A stretch of 64,000 bases of DNA from Diabrotica undecimpunctata (GCF_040954645.1 NC_092809.1:63860141-63924140); one strand, 5' to 3'; positions 44,740 to 57,472 are shown, numbered from the stretch's first letter. Numbers and translations: made by a program. Notes: generated from the sequence alone by a model not told the origin.

Positions 44740-47700
44740 TGGCAATATTTTACTAAAAAAAATAGTTTATGAAATGGAACAGCTATATAAATTTAGAAGG
44801 TGGCTTTTTTCAAAAATGTCGGTTTCATACACACAAGCTGAAACTTGTTTTAAATTGTATATATTATGACGTTCATATGTTATGTTTAAAAAATTTACCG
44901 AAATTTTTTAGTCTCAACCTATTTATTTATAACAATTTTCAAACCACTTTTTTAAATAAATGAGTTTCTTTTAAAACGAATGTTATTTGTACGTGACTTT
45001 TTTGTAAAATGTTTACATTAAACGTAAAAGGCATATAAACAATTAAAAATGTCAAAACAAAGCCAATTTTACCATTTTTTGGAGGCCAATTTTATATACA
45101 CTTGAGTGCAAAATAATCGACTCAAAAGCGATATTTGAGATTACACCATCTGTTTGAATGTAAGAAGTATGATAATAAAAAAATGTAATGTGCAAACAAT
45201 ATCTTTATTATTGAACTTACAAAAACTGCTATTGCATTATTTGGAAAACGCATTATAAAAAAATATGCAATACAAACAGAGTTTCCTAAATATTCATCAT
45301 TGGAACTAACGCAAGAAGGACGTTATGAAAACAGAAATCATCAATTACAAAATGAATTTCTTAATTATTTAGTATTTGATATTTCCACCCCTACTCCTAA
45401 TTACACTTTCCAATCGATTTCGCATGGATCGGATGACTTTTCTAATAAATTCTTGAGGCACTGCTTTCCATTCATCATTAAGCGCAGCTCTCAATTCTAT
45501 TATGCTCCTTGGTGCATGATTTCTGTCCCGGACACTTCGTTTTAGCTGATCCCAAACACGCTCTATTGGATTTATGTCCTGGCTTAACGCAGGCCAATTT
45601 ATTGTAGGTAGACCGATCTCAGATAGATATTTGGTGGTGACTCGTGCGATATGGCATCGTGCATTATCGTACTTTAAAATAAAGGCATCACCAATAAATT
45701 CCGTGTATGAAATCACATGTTCCTTCAAAATGTCTCTGATGTTACGATCCGCCGTTAAACCTCCTCCACGTCCCCCACCAGGCACGAAAATCAACATAGT
45801 TTTCCCATCCATAGAACTGCATGCCCAAAACATACAAAAACCGCCTCCATGACACAATTTCTCGTATACAAAATTGACCAGATCGCTCTCCTAACCTTCC
45901 ATAGACTCGACGCTTCTTGTCGTTGCCATGTAGACAGATCCTATTCTTATCGGAGAATAATGCCTGACTTCATTGATAGTCGTCCCAATCCAGATGTTCG
46001 CGAGCAAATTCTAATCGCCTTTGCTGCATTTAGCTTGGGATGCGTAGCTGCCCTTTTAAGTGTCAGGTTGGCTGCCTTTAGTCTCCTGACTGACCAAACG
46101 CTGGTAACCACACCTTGGGCCTCTCTAAGCTCTTCTTTGAGTTTAGCACAACTCAAATGTCGATTTTTCAGGGATTTCGAAGCAAGAAATCGATCACCTC
46201 TCTCCGTTGTTATTCGTTTACGGCCTCCTTTTGTTCGACATATATAATCAGCAGTATCTTGGTACCGACGATACACTCGAGACACAGCAGATTGACTTAA
46301 ATTTAGTCGATTTGCCACGGTCCTCTGGCTCAGGCCTTCTCTCAATAATGCTACTGCTTGAGTTGCGTTGACGGATGTGGTATCCATTTGTAATGCAGTA
46401 GCGAATTTAAGTGAATGATGTATTAGTGGGTTGCTATGGAAATTGATACGTACGATGTTAACCGAACGCGTTAAGTCGGTGCGTGTCGAATTCAATGAGT
46501 CAAATTCTGACCCCGTCTCTACGTTTTGCATTATTTATTTGTAATGCGTCATCCAATTCACCAAAAAACAACATTTTTTTAAAACTAAATAATGAGGTTA
46601 ATGATTGTACACTAAATATGTTTAAATTTACACTTTTTTAGATTGAAAGAGGAGACGTACTTTCTCAAAATAATTTTGAGTCGATTATTTTAGATTAGAC
46701 ATCGAATTTAAGAAAACAAAAATATGAGATGAAAGTGTTAAGTCAAGTAGTTTTAAAATCCGTGTAATTCCATTTTGATTATATATTGCAAGAGATATAT
46801 AGACTTGACGAACGTCTGAACTTCGTTCGAAAGACATTGATTATTTCTTACACACAAGCTGAATTTTGTTTTTATCGAAAGAATATGATGCTGCAACATT
46901 ACAGTAAAAGGTTTACCCAAAGTTTACCATAGAAACCCGCTTATTTATGACGTCTACAAAATTATTATAAGTAAATATTTCAAATTTCTATTACGATTCA
47001 AAGCTGAACATGGTGAATCTTATTTTATAATGTAGATTTTTTTTAAATGTTATAACATAAATAAATCTAGTTTATTTTTATATCCCCCCAAAAACATTTT
47101 GTTTGAGTATAGATAAATAATTAAATAACATTAGCTAAGCAATAAAATAAATTTATTTCAAAATAAAAAAAAAAATTTTTATTTGTTTAAAAATGTCTAG
47201 TAATAAGCTGGTTTTCGTAGTAAACTTTGGGTACACTTTTTACTGTAATATTGTATCATCATATTCTTCCGATTAACACAAGATTTTGTGTGTGGATAAG
47301 AAATAATAAAAAAGTTCAGACATTCGTATATATCTCGAAACGCAACGGGATATCAATTTGTTTATAGATTTTTTAAACTAACTTTTACAAAATAAAATCA
47401 AAATATAATTTCGTATTGTGAAACTACTTTACTTAAGCTTTTATCTGAAATTTTTGGAGTTTTTAAATTCAATGTCCAATCTAAGGAAAAATCGTCTCGA
47501 AAAACGCTAATGTTGGCTTTTTTGACATTTTTAATTCTTTATTTGCTTCTAAAGCTTAAAGTACGCATTTTGAAAAAGAAATCATTAGAATAACTTTTAA
47601 AATACTCTAAATTATTAAAAAAAAATAGTTTTAAAGCGAAAATGCAATTTTTTATAATTTATTTCAAAATTGTTGTACATAAAGATGTATGTTGCCTGGG

Positions 47701-47860
47701 AAATTTTTCGGTAAACGTTTATTCTTAGCATTATATTCTATCGATTAAAACAAATTTCAGCTTTTGGGTATAAAATCAACCTTTTTCGACAAAATCCACC
47801 CTCCCAATTGCCTAAAACAGAAATATGATGAAAATGAATTTATTGAAAATACAAATTGAA
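44740..47860. repeat. second kilobase-scale inverted repeat (fold-back), centre near 47080, split by a Tc1
   Basis: Mirrored blocks: ACACAAGCTGAAA and TTTACCGAAA at 44830-44915 match 47760-47715 in reverse. AATTAAAAATGTCAAA and GCCAA at 45035-45070 match 47540-47505. GATTAGACATCGAATTTAAG at 46692-46711 matches 47490-47470. ACACAAGCTGAATTTTG, AGAATATGATG, TTACAGTAAAA and ACCCAAAGTTTAC at 46850-46930 match 47300-47220. Left-arm blocks on the two sides of 45099-46690 join in register, which shows the Tc1 element is a later insertion. No transposase belongs to the fold-back itself. Confidence 0.7.
45099..46690 (-). mobile_element. Tc1-like DD34E transposon, one frameshift from an open frame
   Basis: The - strand encodes a transposase in two frames. 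The first (46531 down to about 45950) contains MDTTSVNATQAV, an HTH (LSQRTVANRLNLSQSAVSRV) and a GRKR linker. The second (to 45369) contains FSDKNRI near 45940, GGGFCMFWACSS, a glycine-rich GGGRGGG stretch, KYDNARCHIA, and SQDINPIERVWDQL. Asp to Glu spacing is 34 residues, hence DD34E. The FSDES motif reads FSDKN here. Left and right ends share AAAATAATCGACTCAAAA in inverted orientation. The left end is preceded by TA, and the outer bases of the right end are lost. It sits in the left arm of the fold-back. Confidence 0.85.
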
Positions 47861-49084
47861 AATAAAAAGTTAGAAAAAATCAGTATTTCGAACGATCGGC
47901 ATATGTTGAGTTTAGCGTAGGCAAAACCGAGTTTGTGTTCGGTTATTCGTTTTTTAAAACATCTGCCTGTGTGACCTACATTTACATTAATTCATACACC
48001 ACAAATAATCTTATACACTCCTTAATATGGTTTTTTATAATTTCTATCTATATTTTTATGTGCCTAAATATTATTTGTATCAAGTACTTTTTTTTTTAAA
48101 TTACAAGCTTTTCAGTTGATGACCTGCAAATATTAACAAACCGTTATATTGTTTTGTTTTATATTATTATATTAAAGCAAATGGGACTAAAAGCTTGTTT
48201 AAATAAGTTTTTTAATATAACAATTAATAAAATCTCATAACCTATTACCATTAATAGGTCAATCAACTAGTAAGACAGTTGCAAAATTCTGGTAGAAAAC
48301 ACATGTTTAAAGATCAACAAATATATTATGCATGCATCAAAAATATTATAAATAAAAATGATCGAAACAAAGGTTAAGTACTATGTCACACTGCTAGTGA
48401 TACACGCCAAATATGTCTCAGGCAGAATAAAGTTTTCAAAAACGGATAACTAAACATAAAACCAATTGTGTCCACGGTAAAACCAACCCAACATACGCCA
48501 ACCATTACAGTAGCTTATAAATTTAACCGTAACTTTGATATTTTGCATAGGTAACAAACAATAAATAATTAGATTTGCTCGAAATATTAGGATCAGTCGA
48601 TTTAAAAATGCGGTTTTACTTGTCAATGAACAAACAGATAAGAGTTTACTAACGGAATATTAGCAGTTGGTGAATATCACAAATTGTTTTCCAAACTAAA
48701 ATAGCTCAAAATTTCTTTTGTAATGAAGCTTTTATTACACTAAACTATGACAAGACGATATTGTTTTGTCTATGTTTTATGTTTTGTTCTATTATTGAAC
48801 ATACTCTAAAAGAGGCACAATCATTAGTTACATAACTCTGTACTCTGTGACTTAGTGAGTATTTTTAAGTGAGTACGGTCATCAAAACACATTTCCTTCC
48901 ACACGCAAACTAATTCACTACCAAAAAGTGTGCATATGACCATATAAGTCTTACAAGTCTTACTCTACTACTTCTATATTCTCTTTTATACCACTACATA
49001 TGTGTCCATTAAATGTCTATAAACGGTTTTTGACAGATCCTCTAGCCCCTAAATCCTAATGCACTCATTTTTTGGTATTCAGGT
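47861..49084. other. no gene recognised
   Basis: A+T-rich sequence without a supported feature. Confidence 0.4.
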
Positions 49085-49330
49085 AACTAATTACTTTTCC
49101 ACTAATTTATCCAAAAATGTTATATCCTTTGATGCAAACCAATTCAATGCTTTGCTAATAAGACCTAATGACACATTCAGACGCCGAGCAACTTCTTGGG
49201 ACAAAACTTCTTGTATACAACTCACCTATTGCTTGAATTGCATGATATCCAGTCGGGTTCATCGATCCAGTCGATCATTTCGAATTATGTTTGACTTATT
49301 CAGTAAATAACAGAACAAGACAAAAAAACA
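49085..49330 (-). pseudogene. Tc1/mariner-type helix-turn-helix fragment, tentative
   Basis: The - strand reads MNPTGYHAIQAIG, a frame break, then EVLSQEVARRLNVSLGLISKALNWF. The latter has the spacing of a Tc1/Paired-type HTH (SQ-EVARRL-VS---ISK). No catalytic motifs are nearby. Confidence 0.4.
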
Positions 49331-50624
49331 AGTGACAAAAAATATCCAAATTTAAAATACTTAGTTATCTTTACCATGTCAAGTATACTTCTGAGAGTGC
49401 TTTTAAATTAAAAATATCAAGCATTAGAATTGTTCTATTATATTGTCAAACAGTATTTAAACATCATGTTGAACAAATTTGTGGTATGAGTATGGAAAAT
49501 ATGCGGTATGGGATTTCTGAGAAGTTTAACTTTTTTATACAACGAATTTTATGCATTATCAATCTTAACTATCAAAAATGTAGTATGTCCCAGTACCTTG
49601 TTTACAAAAAATAAAACGGTGGTTTTGAAAACTATAATTTCTACAACTACAAAAAGAGGCACATAACATTTAGTTACTCAAGAATGATAACATAAAAATA
49701 CACTAGAACTAAAAATTTAATAAAACAGTAATTTAACCGAGAAATGACAAATATAGCTAAAAACACATATAGGATAAGTTTTGTTGCATACATTAATGAG
49801 AAAAAAAAAACAAACACACCAAATCAACAATACCCAATACCCAAAAATGAGTATACGGCTAGAAAACTTTTCAAGACTCAAAATATTAATCATTTAGAAC
49901 CACTTTCATTTAGACTATAAAAAGTAAATTAAATTTATTACCCAACATCTACCTTCCTATTGTTAATGGTGACCGATGTATTAAAACCATATTAATTATA
50001 TATCTATTTTTAAAGAAGTTAGTGCTAAATGTTTTTGCTTGTAACATAACTATTTTAAAGAATTCTAGAAAGATATAATACTCATATTAAACCATTTAAA
50101 GATCTGTGTATGTAGAATAAGATATAAAATATATGAAAATGTTATAATGTCAAACATCATTGATGGTCAATTTTGTCAATAAATAAAGTACTTATATCAT
50201 CAGCGATGGATCGGATGTAGTTTTTTCTTTACTTGCTTCCTTTCCTTCTGGTATCCTTAGTTTTTTGTCCTTAATAACAATAGCAACAGGTAAGACACAT
50301 CAATAGAACAATCGAGAAGTCAAATAAGAAATTGTGCATTTTGGGATCATACAAAAGTGTTTACGGTATTTTAGTCATTTGTTATATCTGACAAAAACTT
50401 TCAGTCCATAATAATAAAAAGACCTCCAATATAACAACAGTTATATGAAAATGATGCCACCAATATATGCTTCCAGTTAAGACTTACGGTGCCTAAACGT
50501 TTTCCTTTTCCCAAGCTACAGCAACCAAACTCAGAATAACCAAAGAAGAATGGAACGCTCATTACTTGAGCTGACTTTTCAGTTGACAGCTGACTACGCT
50601 CATTACGCATAGCGTAACTGAAGT
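49331..50624. other. no gene recognised
   Basis: A+T-rich sequence without a supported feature; short frames near 50400-50610 are unassigned. Confidence 0.4.
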
Positions 50625-50860
50625 GAAACTAGGCCGGCCATGTGGCCAGAATGAGTGACGGGCGGTACACCCAAAAAATTATACTGTGGAGACTACGAGC
50701 TGACAGAAGCAGTAGAGGTAAGCTACCTTAACAATAGGCAGAGGACGTCAAAAAATCACTGGGAATTGGCTACAGGAAGCTCAAGACCAATAGAACTGGA
50801 GGAAATTAAGGAAGCCTATGTTCAACTTTGGACGCATAAGGCTGAATAATGATGATTCCA
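50625..50860 (+). pseudogene. RTE C-terminal fragment
   Basis: The + strand carries a GHVAR-like remnant, DGRYT-KI, WRLRADRSSRG and, after shifts, EDVKK-GNWLQEAQDR, LREAYVQLWT, stop. An ATAATGATGAT tail follows. This is the same C-terminal pattern as at 40790-41235 but on the other strand. Confidence 0.65.
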
Positions 50861-50924
50861 TCTCTTAAGGTAAAAGGTATTCCAGAACCAAATTAAGCCT
50901 TCGTTTGGATTTCCGGTTGATGAC

Positions 50925-51505
50925 TATTACAGGAAACTTTATTAGAGGTTACAGAAAGCAGCCGATACAGAACACGAGCTCCAATGATTAACACACATCT
51001 TCAATACAACAGCCAAGAAATACTATATGATAATATCAGCAGAAAAAACCAAATGTATGACAACATCTAAATACCCACTACGATGTAAAATCGAAATTGA
51101 TCGGAAAATAATAAAGCAGGAAGCAAGGTTTAGATATCTGGGAATAGATATAACTAGTTACGGAGATGTTGTAGAAAAAGTACGACAACAAAGCTTAAAA
51201 GCAAGTAAAGCAGCGGGATGACACAATCTGGAAGAACAAACACCTAAGACTGTTAGATATAGGGAAATATCAGGGAAAAGTCTGTTGGATAGGGAGAGAA
51301 GCGAAAACATAAGAAGAGCATGCAATATAGAAGAGATAAACGGATGGGTGACAAAACGGAAACAGGATTGAAACGAACACATTAGTAAAATGGCAGAGAA
51401 TAGGATAGTACGAATAGCACGAGATAAGTCACCAGATGGACGAAGAAGTATTGGCACACCAAGAAAAAGATGGTGCGACAATTTAAACAATTTAGGAGGC
51501 TAATA
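50925..51505 (+). pseudogene. LINE pol C-terminal region, second family
   Basis: The + strand reads ISAEKTKCMTTSKYPLRCKI, FRYLGIDITSYGDV, RQQSLKASKAAG, then ISGKSLLDRERSENIRR, INGWVTKRKQD-NEHISKM and GRRSIGTPRKRWCDNL. The order matches the region after the RT active site of insect LINEs. A deletion removes the segment between SKAAG and the basic part. It differs from the GAA-tailed and RTE families. Confidence 0.65.
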
Positions 51506-51629
51506 TTGAAGAAGAAACGGGTTATAAAGCCTACATACAAAAAAGAAGAGGAAGACAAAAATTAGAAAACGATCTTATAATCTTGGAAATCTTACAGACA
51601 ATAGTAAGGTTTGTTAGATGCCCTTAAAG

Positions 51630-52107
51630 AAGAAGAGTACAATTTATTGGATCCAAGAGACGAAATGGAAGGGACGAAGGTCAAAAAACTGGGTAGAGAA
51701 TACAAATTTTGCTATGTAGGAAAAATTAACAATAGTAATGGAGTTGGTACAATAGCTGATGGAGAATTGAAAGATTGAGTAGCAGCTATGAGAAAGGGCG
51801 ATAGAATAATGGCAATGAAAGGAGTGTTGAATGTTGTGTATGTTCGCTCCTCAAGTTGGTCTGGGTGAGAATGAAAGAATAGGGTATAGAAAGGGTATAT
51901 TTGGTGGTACATATAATGACAATGTGGGCCAATCCAAGACTGAATATTAAGCAACATAAGAAGAATAAAACTTTTGAACTAGCCATGAAGCTGCAGATGA
52001 TATGCATGGAATTACAGAAAGCATTAGATATGGCGATTGTCAACACATTTTTCCCAAGAGGCATACTCGACTATCCCCTAACAACTTTTGTATTATACAA
52101 AAACTAA
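51630..52107 (+). pseudogene. LINE endonuclease fragment
   Basis: The + strand reads as the N-terminal endonuclease block: ETKWKGTKVKKLGREYKF (51656-51710), YVGKINNSNGVGTIADGELK, AMRKGDRIMAMK and a PQVGLGENE block. After a deletion comes KALDMAIVNTFFPRG, which corresponds to the region after the GDFN motif. It may belong with the fragment at 50925-51505, but in that case the order is inverted (pol tail before endonuclease), so two insertions are more likely. Confidence 0.6.
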
Positions 52108-52153
52108 ACAAAAACACAAAGAAATTTTATATTTTATAACAACTGAAGAAAAC

Positions 52154-52411
52154 TGTAAGGGTTGATACACTTTTATTTCGTATTTTATAAATTACATTAA
52201 TTAAAAAACTGACGATACAAAATAGCGACAGACTTGGTCTGGTGTTGAGAGCGAAGTGAAGTTGTTCGCGCCAAAAGCTGGCTTCTACTTTAACGGGTAT
52301 AACTATAAAGCGCTCTAGTCAGTGGCGCGTATGTTTGAATAGAGATAAAAAATGAATATATTATTACTATGACGAATAAGTTTAAAATAAACATAGATGC
52401 GAAACGGAACA
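52154..52411 (-). repeat. 3' LTR of BEL/Pao element 1
   Basis: On the - strand the sequence starts TGTTCCG, directly after a purine-rich tract that follows the pol stop, and ends CCTTACA. It is 258 bases. AATAAA lies near its end. TGT...ACA termini and position fit a BEL LTR. The matching 5' LTR is not in the window because the element is truncated. Confidence 0.7.
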
Positions 52412-52494
52412 GGCCGCCCGCCTTGAAAGGCTAAAGTCTTTTAAAATATTACAATAACTTAACAATTTCAAAAATGAGCAAAATTGTTTAAAAG

Positions 52495-54766
52495 TCTAGC
52501 ACTACTCACTGCATTGTAGAGGGCAGATGACAGATACTGCTCTCTTGATGACGTTGACATGAATGACGTCGTCTTTATGGACACCACCCTGGAAACTCCG
52601 TCTGGACCTGGATGCAGCTTAACTACACGTCTCAACTGCCAAATTAGAGGCGGAAAGTTCTTCTCCTTAATAAGAACTAGTGTGCCAATATTAATAATGT
52701 CTTTGACAATTTGTTTTCATTTTTTCCGCTGCTGAAGCTCTCCTATGAACTATTTAGACCACCTTGACCAAATGTGCTGCATCATTTTTTGTAGGCGCTG
52801 AAAGTCGTTCAATCTATTTTCGTTTATGGACATCAAATCAGGTTCAGGAATGGCTGTCAAAGGCCTTCCGATCAGAAAATGAGCCGTAGAAGGACAAAGG
52901 TCATTGGGGTCTGATGAAAGGGCAGATATAGGACGACTATTAAGGACAGATTCTACTTGCGTGAGTATTGTAGAGAATTCCTTATACGTGAGGTGAGCAT
53001 TGCCAACGACGCGTTTAAAATTCGAATTCATTGACTTAACGCTGGCCTCCCAAATGCTACCGAAGTGCAGCGATTGTAGAGGTATCAAGTGCCATACAAT
53101 ACTTTCGATTATTGAGTGGTCTTGAATCTCTTGTTTATTAGTCTCAATAAAATCATAAAACTCTTTTAGTTTACGATTGGCACCCTGAAAGTAAGTTCCA
53201 TTATCAGAGTACATCTTAAGAGGTTTTCCTCTTCTGCTTACAAAGCACTTAAAAGCTGCTATAAATGAATGAGTAGTTAAATCGGATATGAGTTCTAAAT
53301 GGACAGCACGAGTTGTGAAACACACGAATAAGGCTACATATGCCTTTAAAAGTTTGCATCTACGCCTGTGATATAAAAAGGAGGGGATGGGTCAACAAGA
53401 TCCTTCGATAAATCAAACATAATTGGAGACAGATTTTTAGGTGGACTTGGACGACAAAACCTAATACATTTATGGACAATACGCTTGGCTGCATTTTTGC
53501 CCTGAATAGGCCTAAATTCATTTCGCATTGTAGATAAAAGAAGAGGACCTGCATGACAGAGTTTAACGTGCAGGTCTGAAAGAATTAAGTCAGTAAAGTA
53601 ATTATTAGATGGCACCAAAATCGGATGTCTCTTCTCAAAAGAATTAGATGAATTTTTTAATTTACCATGAACACGAAGTATCCGATTTGAATCTAAAAAT
53701 GGTTGCAACGAAATGAGTTTGCTTTTAGGTCTTACAGGCCCCTCTTTTGTCAAATTGCGAATTTCTTCTGAGAAACATTTATTCTGAACTATCCTTACTA
53801 GGTAAAACATAGCGCTCGAAACCTCCTGGGAAGTTAAAGCACCTGAAGCTCTCTCATGAAGGGAAGACTTGGATATTTTGCAATTATTAATGAACCTCAA
53901 AATGTAAGCAGTACATCTCTTTAACTTAATTAAACTAGAGAATTGCTTTATTAATAAAAAGTCTAATGTGGCAGACAAAGTCCTCATGACCTCAGCAGTC
54001 TTTAACTCCAGAATGTCATCTGGAAGAGAAAATTGTGTAGGATAATCATTTGATTTCAGCCAGGAAGGTCCATGCCACCATAAGTCAGAAGACATAAGTA
54101 ATTGGGGACTAATTCAACGAGAAGCAAGATCAGCAGGATTGTCCTTCGAAACTACGTGGTGCCAACTGTTCCTTTTCGTTTTGGTCTGAATCTCACCGAC
54201 ACGATTTCCTAAAAACGTCTTTAATAGTTTAGACTGTGTGCGTATCCATGTCAGAGGTATAGTGAAATCAGACCAATGAAATACTTTATCAAAATTGATA
54301 TCTGAGGACTTGATTACCCTTTCAAACAAACGAGCAAGTAACAATGCGCCGCACAATTCCAAACGAGATATGCTAATCATCTTTAGGGATGCAACCTTGG
54401 GTTTTACGCATAACAGACGAACCAAAACATGACCATCAGAATCAACACTCTTTACATAGATTGCAACACCATATGCCTTGTTGCTGGCACCAGAAAAAAC
54501 ATGTAGCTCACAAGAGATCGAATCCTTTAATTTTACGTACCTAGGTATTTCGACATTATTCAATCTAAGTAATTCCTCCTTGAAATGCTGCCACTGCGTA
54601 AAAATGATTTGGGGAATAAATTAATCCCATGTCTAATAAGCCTTGCTTTTCTTGTCAAAGAATTTGCATTATAATCATGGCCGTAATTTGTGTAAGCGCT
54701 AAGCAGCCCGAGAGGATCATAGATCTGAGCAATACCATAGAGAATTGATTTTTTCATTACCTTATT
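52495..54766 (-). pseudogene. BEL/Pao element 1 pol: end of RT, RNase H, integrase
   Basis: In - strand order: SILYGIAQIYDPLGLLSA (about 54745-54690), the RNase H block LHVFSGASNKAYGVAIY (the Asp of SDAS reads Gly here), HWSDFTIPLTWI and NPADLASR (54510-54114). Integrase follows: WWHGPSWL, HPILVPSNNY, LCHAGPLLLSTMRNEF (zinc region) at 54095-53346, then FTTRAVHLELISDL, MYSDNGTYFQGANR and WEASVKSMNSNFKRVV (53325-52750). The BEL-type C-terminal domain (IGTLVLIKEKNFPPLIW, LHPGPDGVSRVV) lies at 52680-52560. A few stops and frameshifts are present. The upstream RT is at 56497-57083, separated by an inserted LINE. Confidence 0.88.
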
Positions 54767-56496
54767 CTTCTTCTTTAAGTTCCACCTTTTATCGAAGGTT
54801 GGAAATCATCATGGCTATGCAGACTCTGATGACTGCCGCTCTAAAAAGTTCTGCACTACTACATTCAAACCATTCCCTTAAGTTTTTAAGCCAGGATATT
54901 CTTCGTCTTGTCACATTTCGCTTTCCTCGGATTTTGCCTTGCATAATAAGTTGTAATAATGCGTATTTTTACCCTCTCATCATATGTCCTAAGTACTCAA
55001 GTTTTCGTCTTTTGATAGTTAATATTATTTCCGCCCCATTTCCTATCATTCTAGTTACTTTCACGTTTGACATTCTTTAAATCCATGATATTCGTAGGAT
55101 TCTTTTGTAACACCAAAATTCAAAGGCGGCCAACTTATTCAGATAAACTTGTTTTAGTGTCCACGCTTCCAAGCCATACAGAAGAGTAGAGAACACGTAA
55201 CATCGAATCATTCTCAGGCGTAGTTCTAACCTTATATCCCGACAACAAAGAAACTTTTTAAGTTTAAAAAATGATGCACGTGCTATTTCAAAACGTGTCC
55301 TAATTTTTTTAGTTTGGTCTACATCTGATGTTATCCATGTTCCTTAGTATTTATAGTTATTAACACTCTCAATTGCAGTATCTTCAATAGTTAATTGGAT
55401 ATTTGCACGTGCAGATTTAGTCATGATCATGCATTTAGTTTTCTTTAAATTTATCTTCAGTCCGTACTCATGACAGCGTTCATTAAGGCGTTGCATTACG
55501 TTCTGTAAATCATTGTCGTTATCCGTCAATATTACTGTATCGTCTGCAAAACGTAAGTTATTGAAAACTTCTCCATTGATAGATATACCTTTTATTGAGT
55601 CTGAGAGCGCTTTTTGAAATACCGCTTCACTGTAGACATTGAAAAGTAGTGGGGACAGCACGCAACCCTGGCGGACTCCTCTCTGTATTTTGATATTTTG
55701 GGTGTACTGGTTGTCAACTCTTACCTTGGCAGTTTGATTCCAATATAAGTTTAAGATATAATTTTCATATCACTACTGTCAATATTGTTGCTTTTTAATA
55801 TATCTACAAGCTTTTTATGTTTAACCTTATTAAATGCCTTTTCAAAGTCTACAAAACGTAAGTACATGTCCTGATTCATGTCCATGCATCTCTGAGCCAG
55901 CACATTTAAGCCGAAAAAAGCATCTCTTGTACTCATACCATTTCTAAAGCCAAATTGTGTGTCACTAATTTCATATTCAAAAGGTCGATTGCAGCCATTT
56001 TCTGGGGATTGTGGCTGTCTGATATATTAGATTAAAGAGTTCAACCATTATATCAATAACATCTTCATCGATGAGTTTTAGCAATTCGATTGGCACATCA
56101 TCTGGTCCAGTAGCTTTACCCTCTTTTGTGTTTTTAATGGCATAGATGACTTCTTCTCTTAATATTGCTGGTCCGGTATCCTCGGTGATTTCTAATGACA
56201 GTTCTTCTCTTTCATCATTAAATAGTTGTTGGATGTAATTGGTCCAGTGACATAATCTCTTCTTTATATCAGTAATAATATTCCCTTTATCATTTTTAAG
56301 AATATTCGTTCTTGTACGTTTTTTAGAACCTGTCATTTCTTTGATTTTTTTGTGTAAATTAAAGCTATCATACTTTTTATCCAGATCTTCTATTTCCTTG
56401 CATCTGTCGGAGAGCCACCTCTCTGTTGCATCTCGAATTTTCTTTCTGATGTTTCTCTGAATTTCTTTGTATTTATTCAGGTCTTTTGCTTTAGTA
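54767..56496 (-). pseudogene. GAA-tailed LINE inserted in BEL element 1
   Basis: The six-base duplication cttatt (54761-54766 and 56497-56502) marks the ends; removing the insert restores the BEL frame (...LPNPNK / VMKKSILYG). The - strand carries linker and RT: ATERWLSDRCKEI, EGKATGPDDVPIELLK, a frameshifted FR-GMSTRDAFFGLNVLAQRC, FVDFEKAFNKVKH, RQGCVLSPLLFNVYSE, LRFADDTVILTD, LEAWTLKQVYLNKL, GRRRISWLKNLREWF-like tail (RRRISWLKNLREWF) and ELFRAAV. A GAAGAAGAA tail ends it. It is 5'-truncated, and several stops make it inactive. Confidence 0.88.
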
Positions 56497-57083
56497 CTTA
56501 TTAGGATTAGGTAAATCAGCTACCATATATGTTAGTTTGTCCGAATCACACATCCAATTTAGACCAAGTACCTTTACCTTTTCTTCTCCACCGAATGATT
56601 TTAGATTTGATAGACACTTGGAACTTTGAATTTTCTTAAGATCTACCGGATTATTCGATACCCACTTTCTCAACTCAAAACATCCGCTGTTTAAGATATT
56701 GTTGATATCCTTGCATACATTTGACAATGACTCTGCGCAATCTCCACCTGTCAGAAGATCATCTACATAGAAATCTCGCTTGATGATCTTGAAAGCAGTA
56801 GGGTGAAAATCTTTATTCTCGGATGCTAACTGAAATAAGCAACGAATGATCTGAAACGAAGCTGAAGCTGTTCTATATGTGACGGTATTTAGCTGATATG
56901 TGCTCAGAGTATCAGAAGGAGAAGAACGCCAGAAGATTTGCTGAACTGCTCGTTGTTCAGGATCGACGAGCACCTAACGACACATTTTTGTAATATCAGC
57001 AGGCACAACAAATGCATGTTGTCGAAAACGCAATAAAATGAAGAATAAATCGTCCTGAATGGTAGGACCCAAAATTTGAATTT
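56497..57083 (-). pseudogene. BEL/Pao element 1 reverse transcriptase, 5'-truncated
   Basis: The - strand reads QILGPTIQDDLFFILLRFRQ, FVVPADITKMCR, a stop, then VLVDPEQRAVQQIFWR, LASENKDFHPTAF, DFYVDDLLTGG (catalytic YVDD, about 56765) and RKWVSNNPVDL, to LPNPNK at the insertion point. Similarity ends abruptly near 57083, so gag, protease and the 5' LTR are missing. Confidence 0.85.
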
Positions 57084-57289
57084 CTTAATGAAACAACAAC
57101 AAAAGAAGATATACGTGAATGTGATGAGAGATGTATTCAGGACAAAACTTGTAAAGAATATGCTGGAACGTGAAAGGAAGCCTTAATACAATTTGAGCTG
57201 TTTTATTGAAAATACTGCTACTAATGTATTTGAAAAACCACCGAAAAAGAAGTTTTAAATACATAAATATACCCATACTACCCATCAAA

Positions 57290-57461
57290 ACTATAAAGAC
57301 GCTAAAAAGAAAGCGAAAATAACAAATCTAATCGCTCAACTTAATAACAAGGAGGGTGGGAAGATATTATGTTAGCGTTTTCTCCTTTAATTTTCGTAAT
57401 AAAAACAGGCTAGTGAACCAATTATCGTTCGTAATGTTCCTGTTTGTATTTTTTGTGTAAG
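57290..57461 (-). pseudogene. piggyBac-like transposase fragment (element C), downstream piece
   Basis: The - strand reads IQTGTLRT, then DNWFTSLFLLRKLKEKTLT. DNWFTS is the third catalytic block of piggyBac transposases. It continues the reading at 57694-57893 once the hairpin MITE is removed. Confidence 0.6.
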
Positions 57462-57472
57462 TTCTATTAAAT

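Noticed and set aside
48800..49690. Possible terminal repeats AAAAGAGGCACA near 48805 and 49652
   Set aside because: They are in direct, not inverted, orientation and similarity does not extend, so they do not define the Tc1-type fragment between them.
57085..57288. - strand frame of 67 codons as a membrane peptide gene
   Set aside because: Hydrophobic residues come from A+T-rich codons; it lies between BEL 1 and piggyBac C remnants and has no supporting motif.
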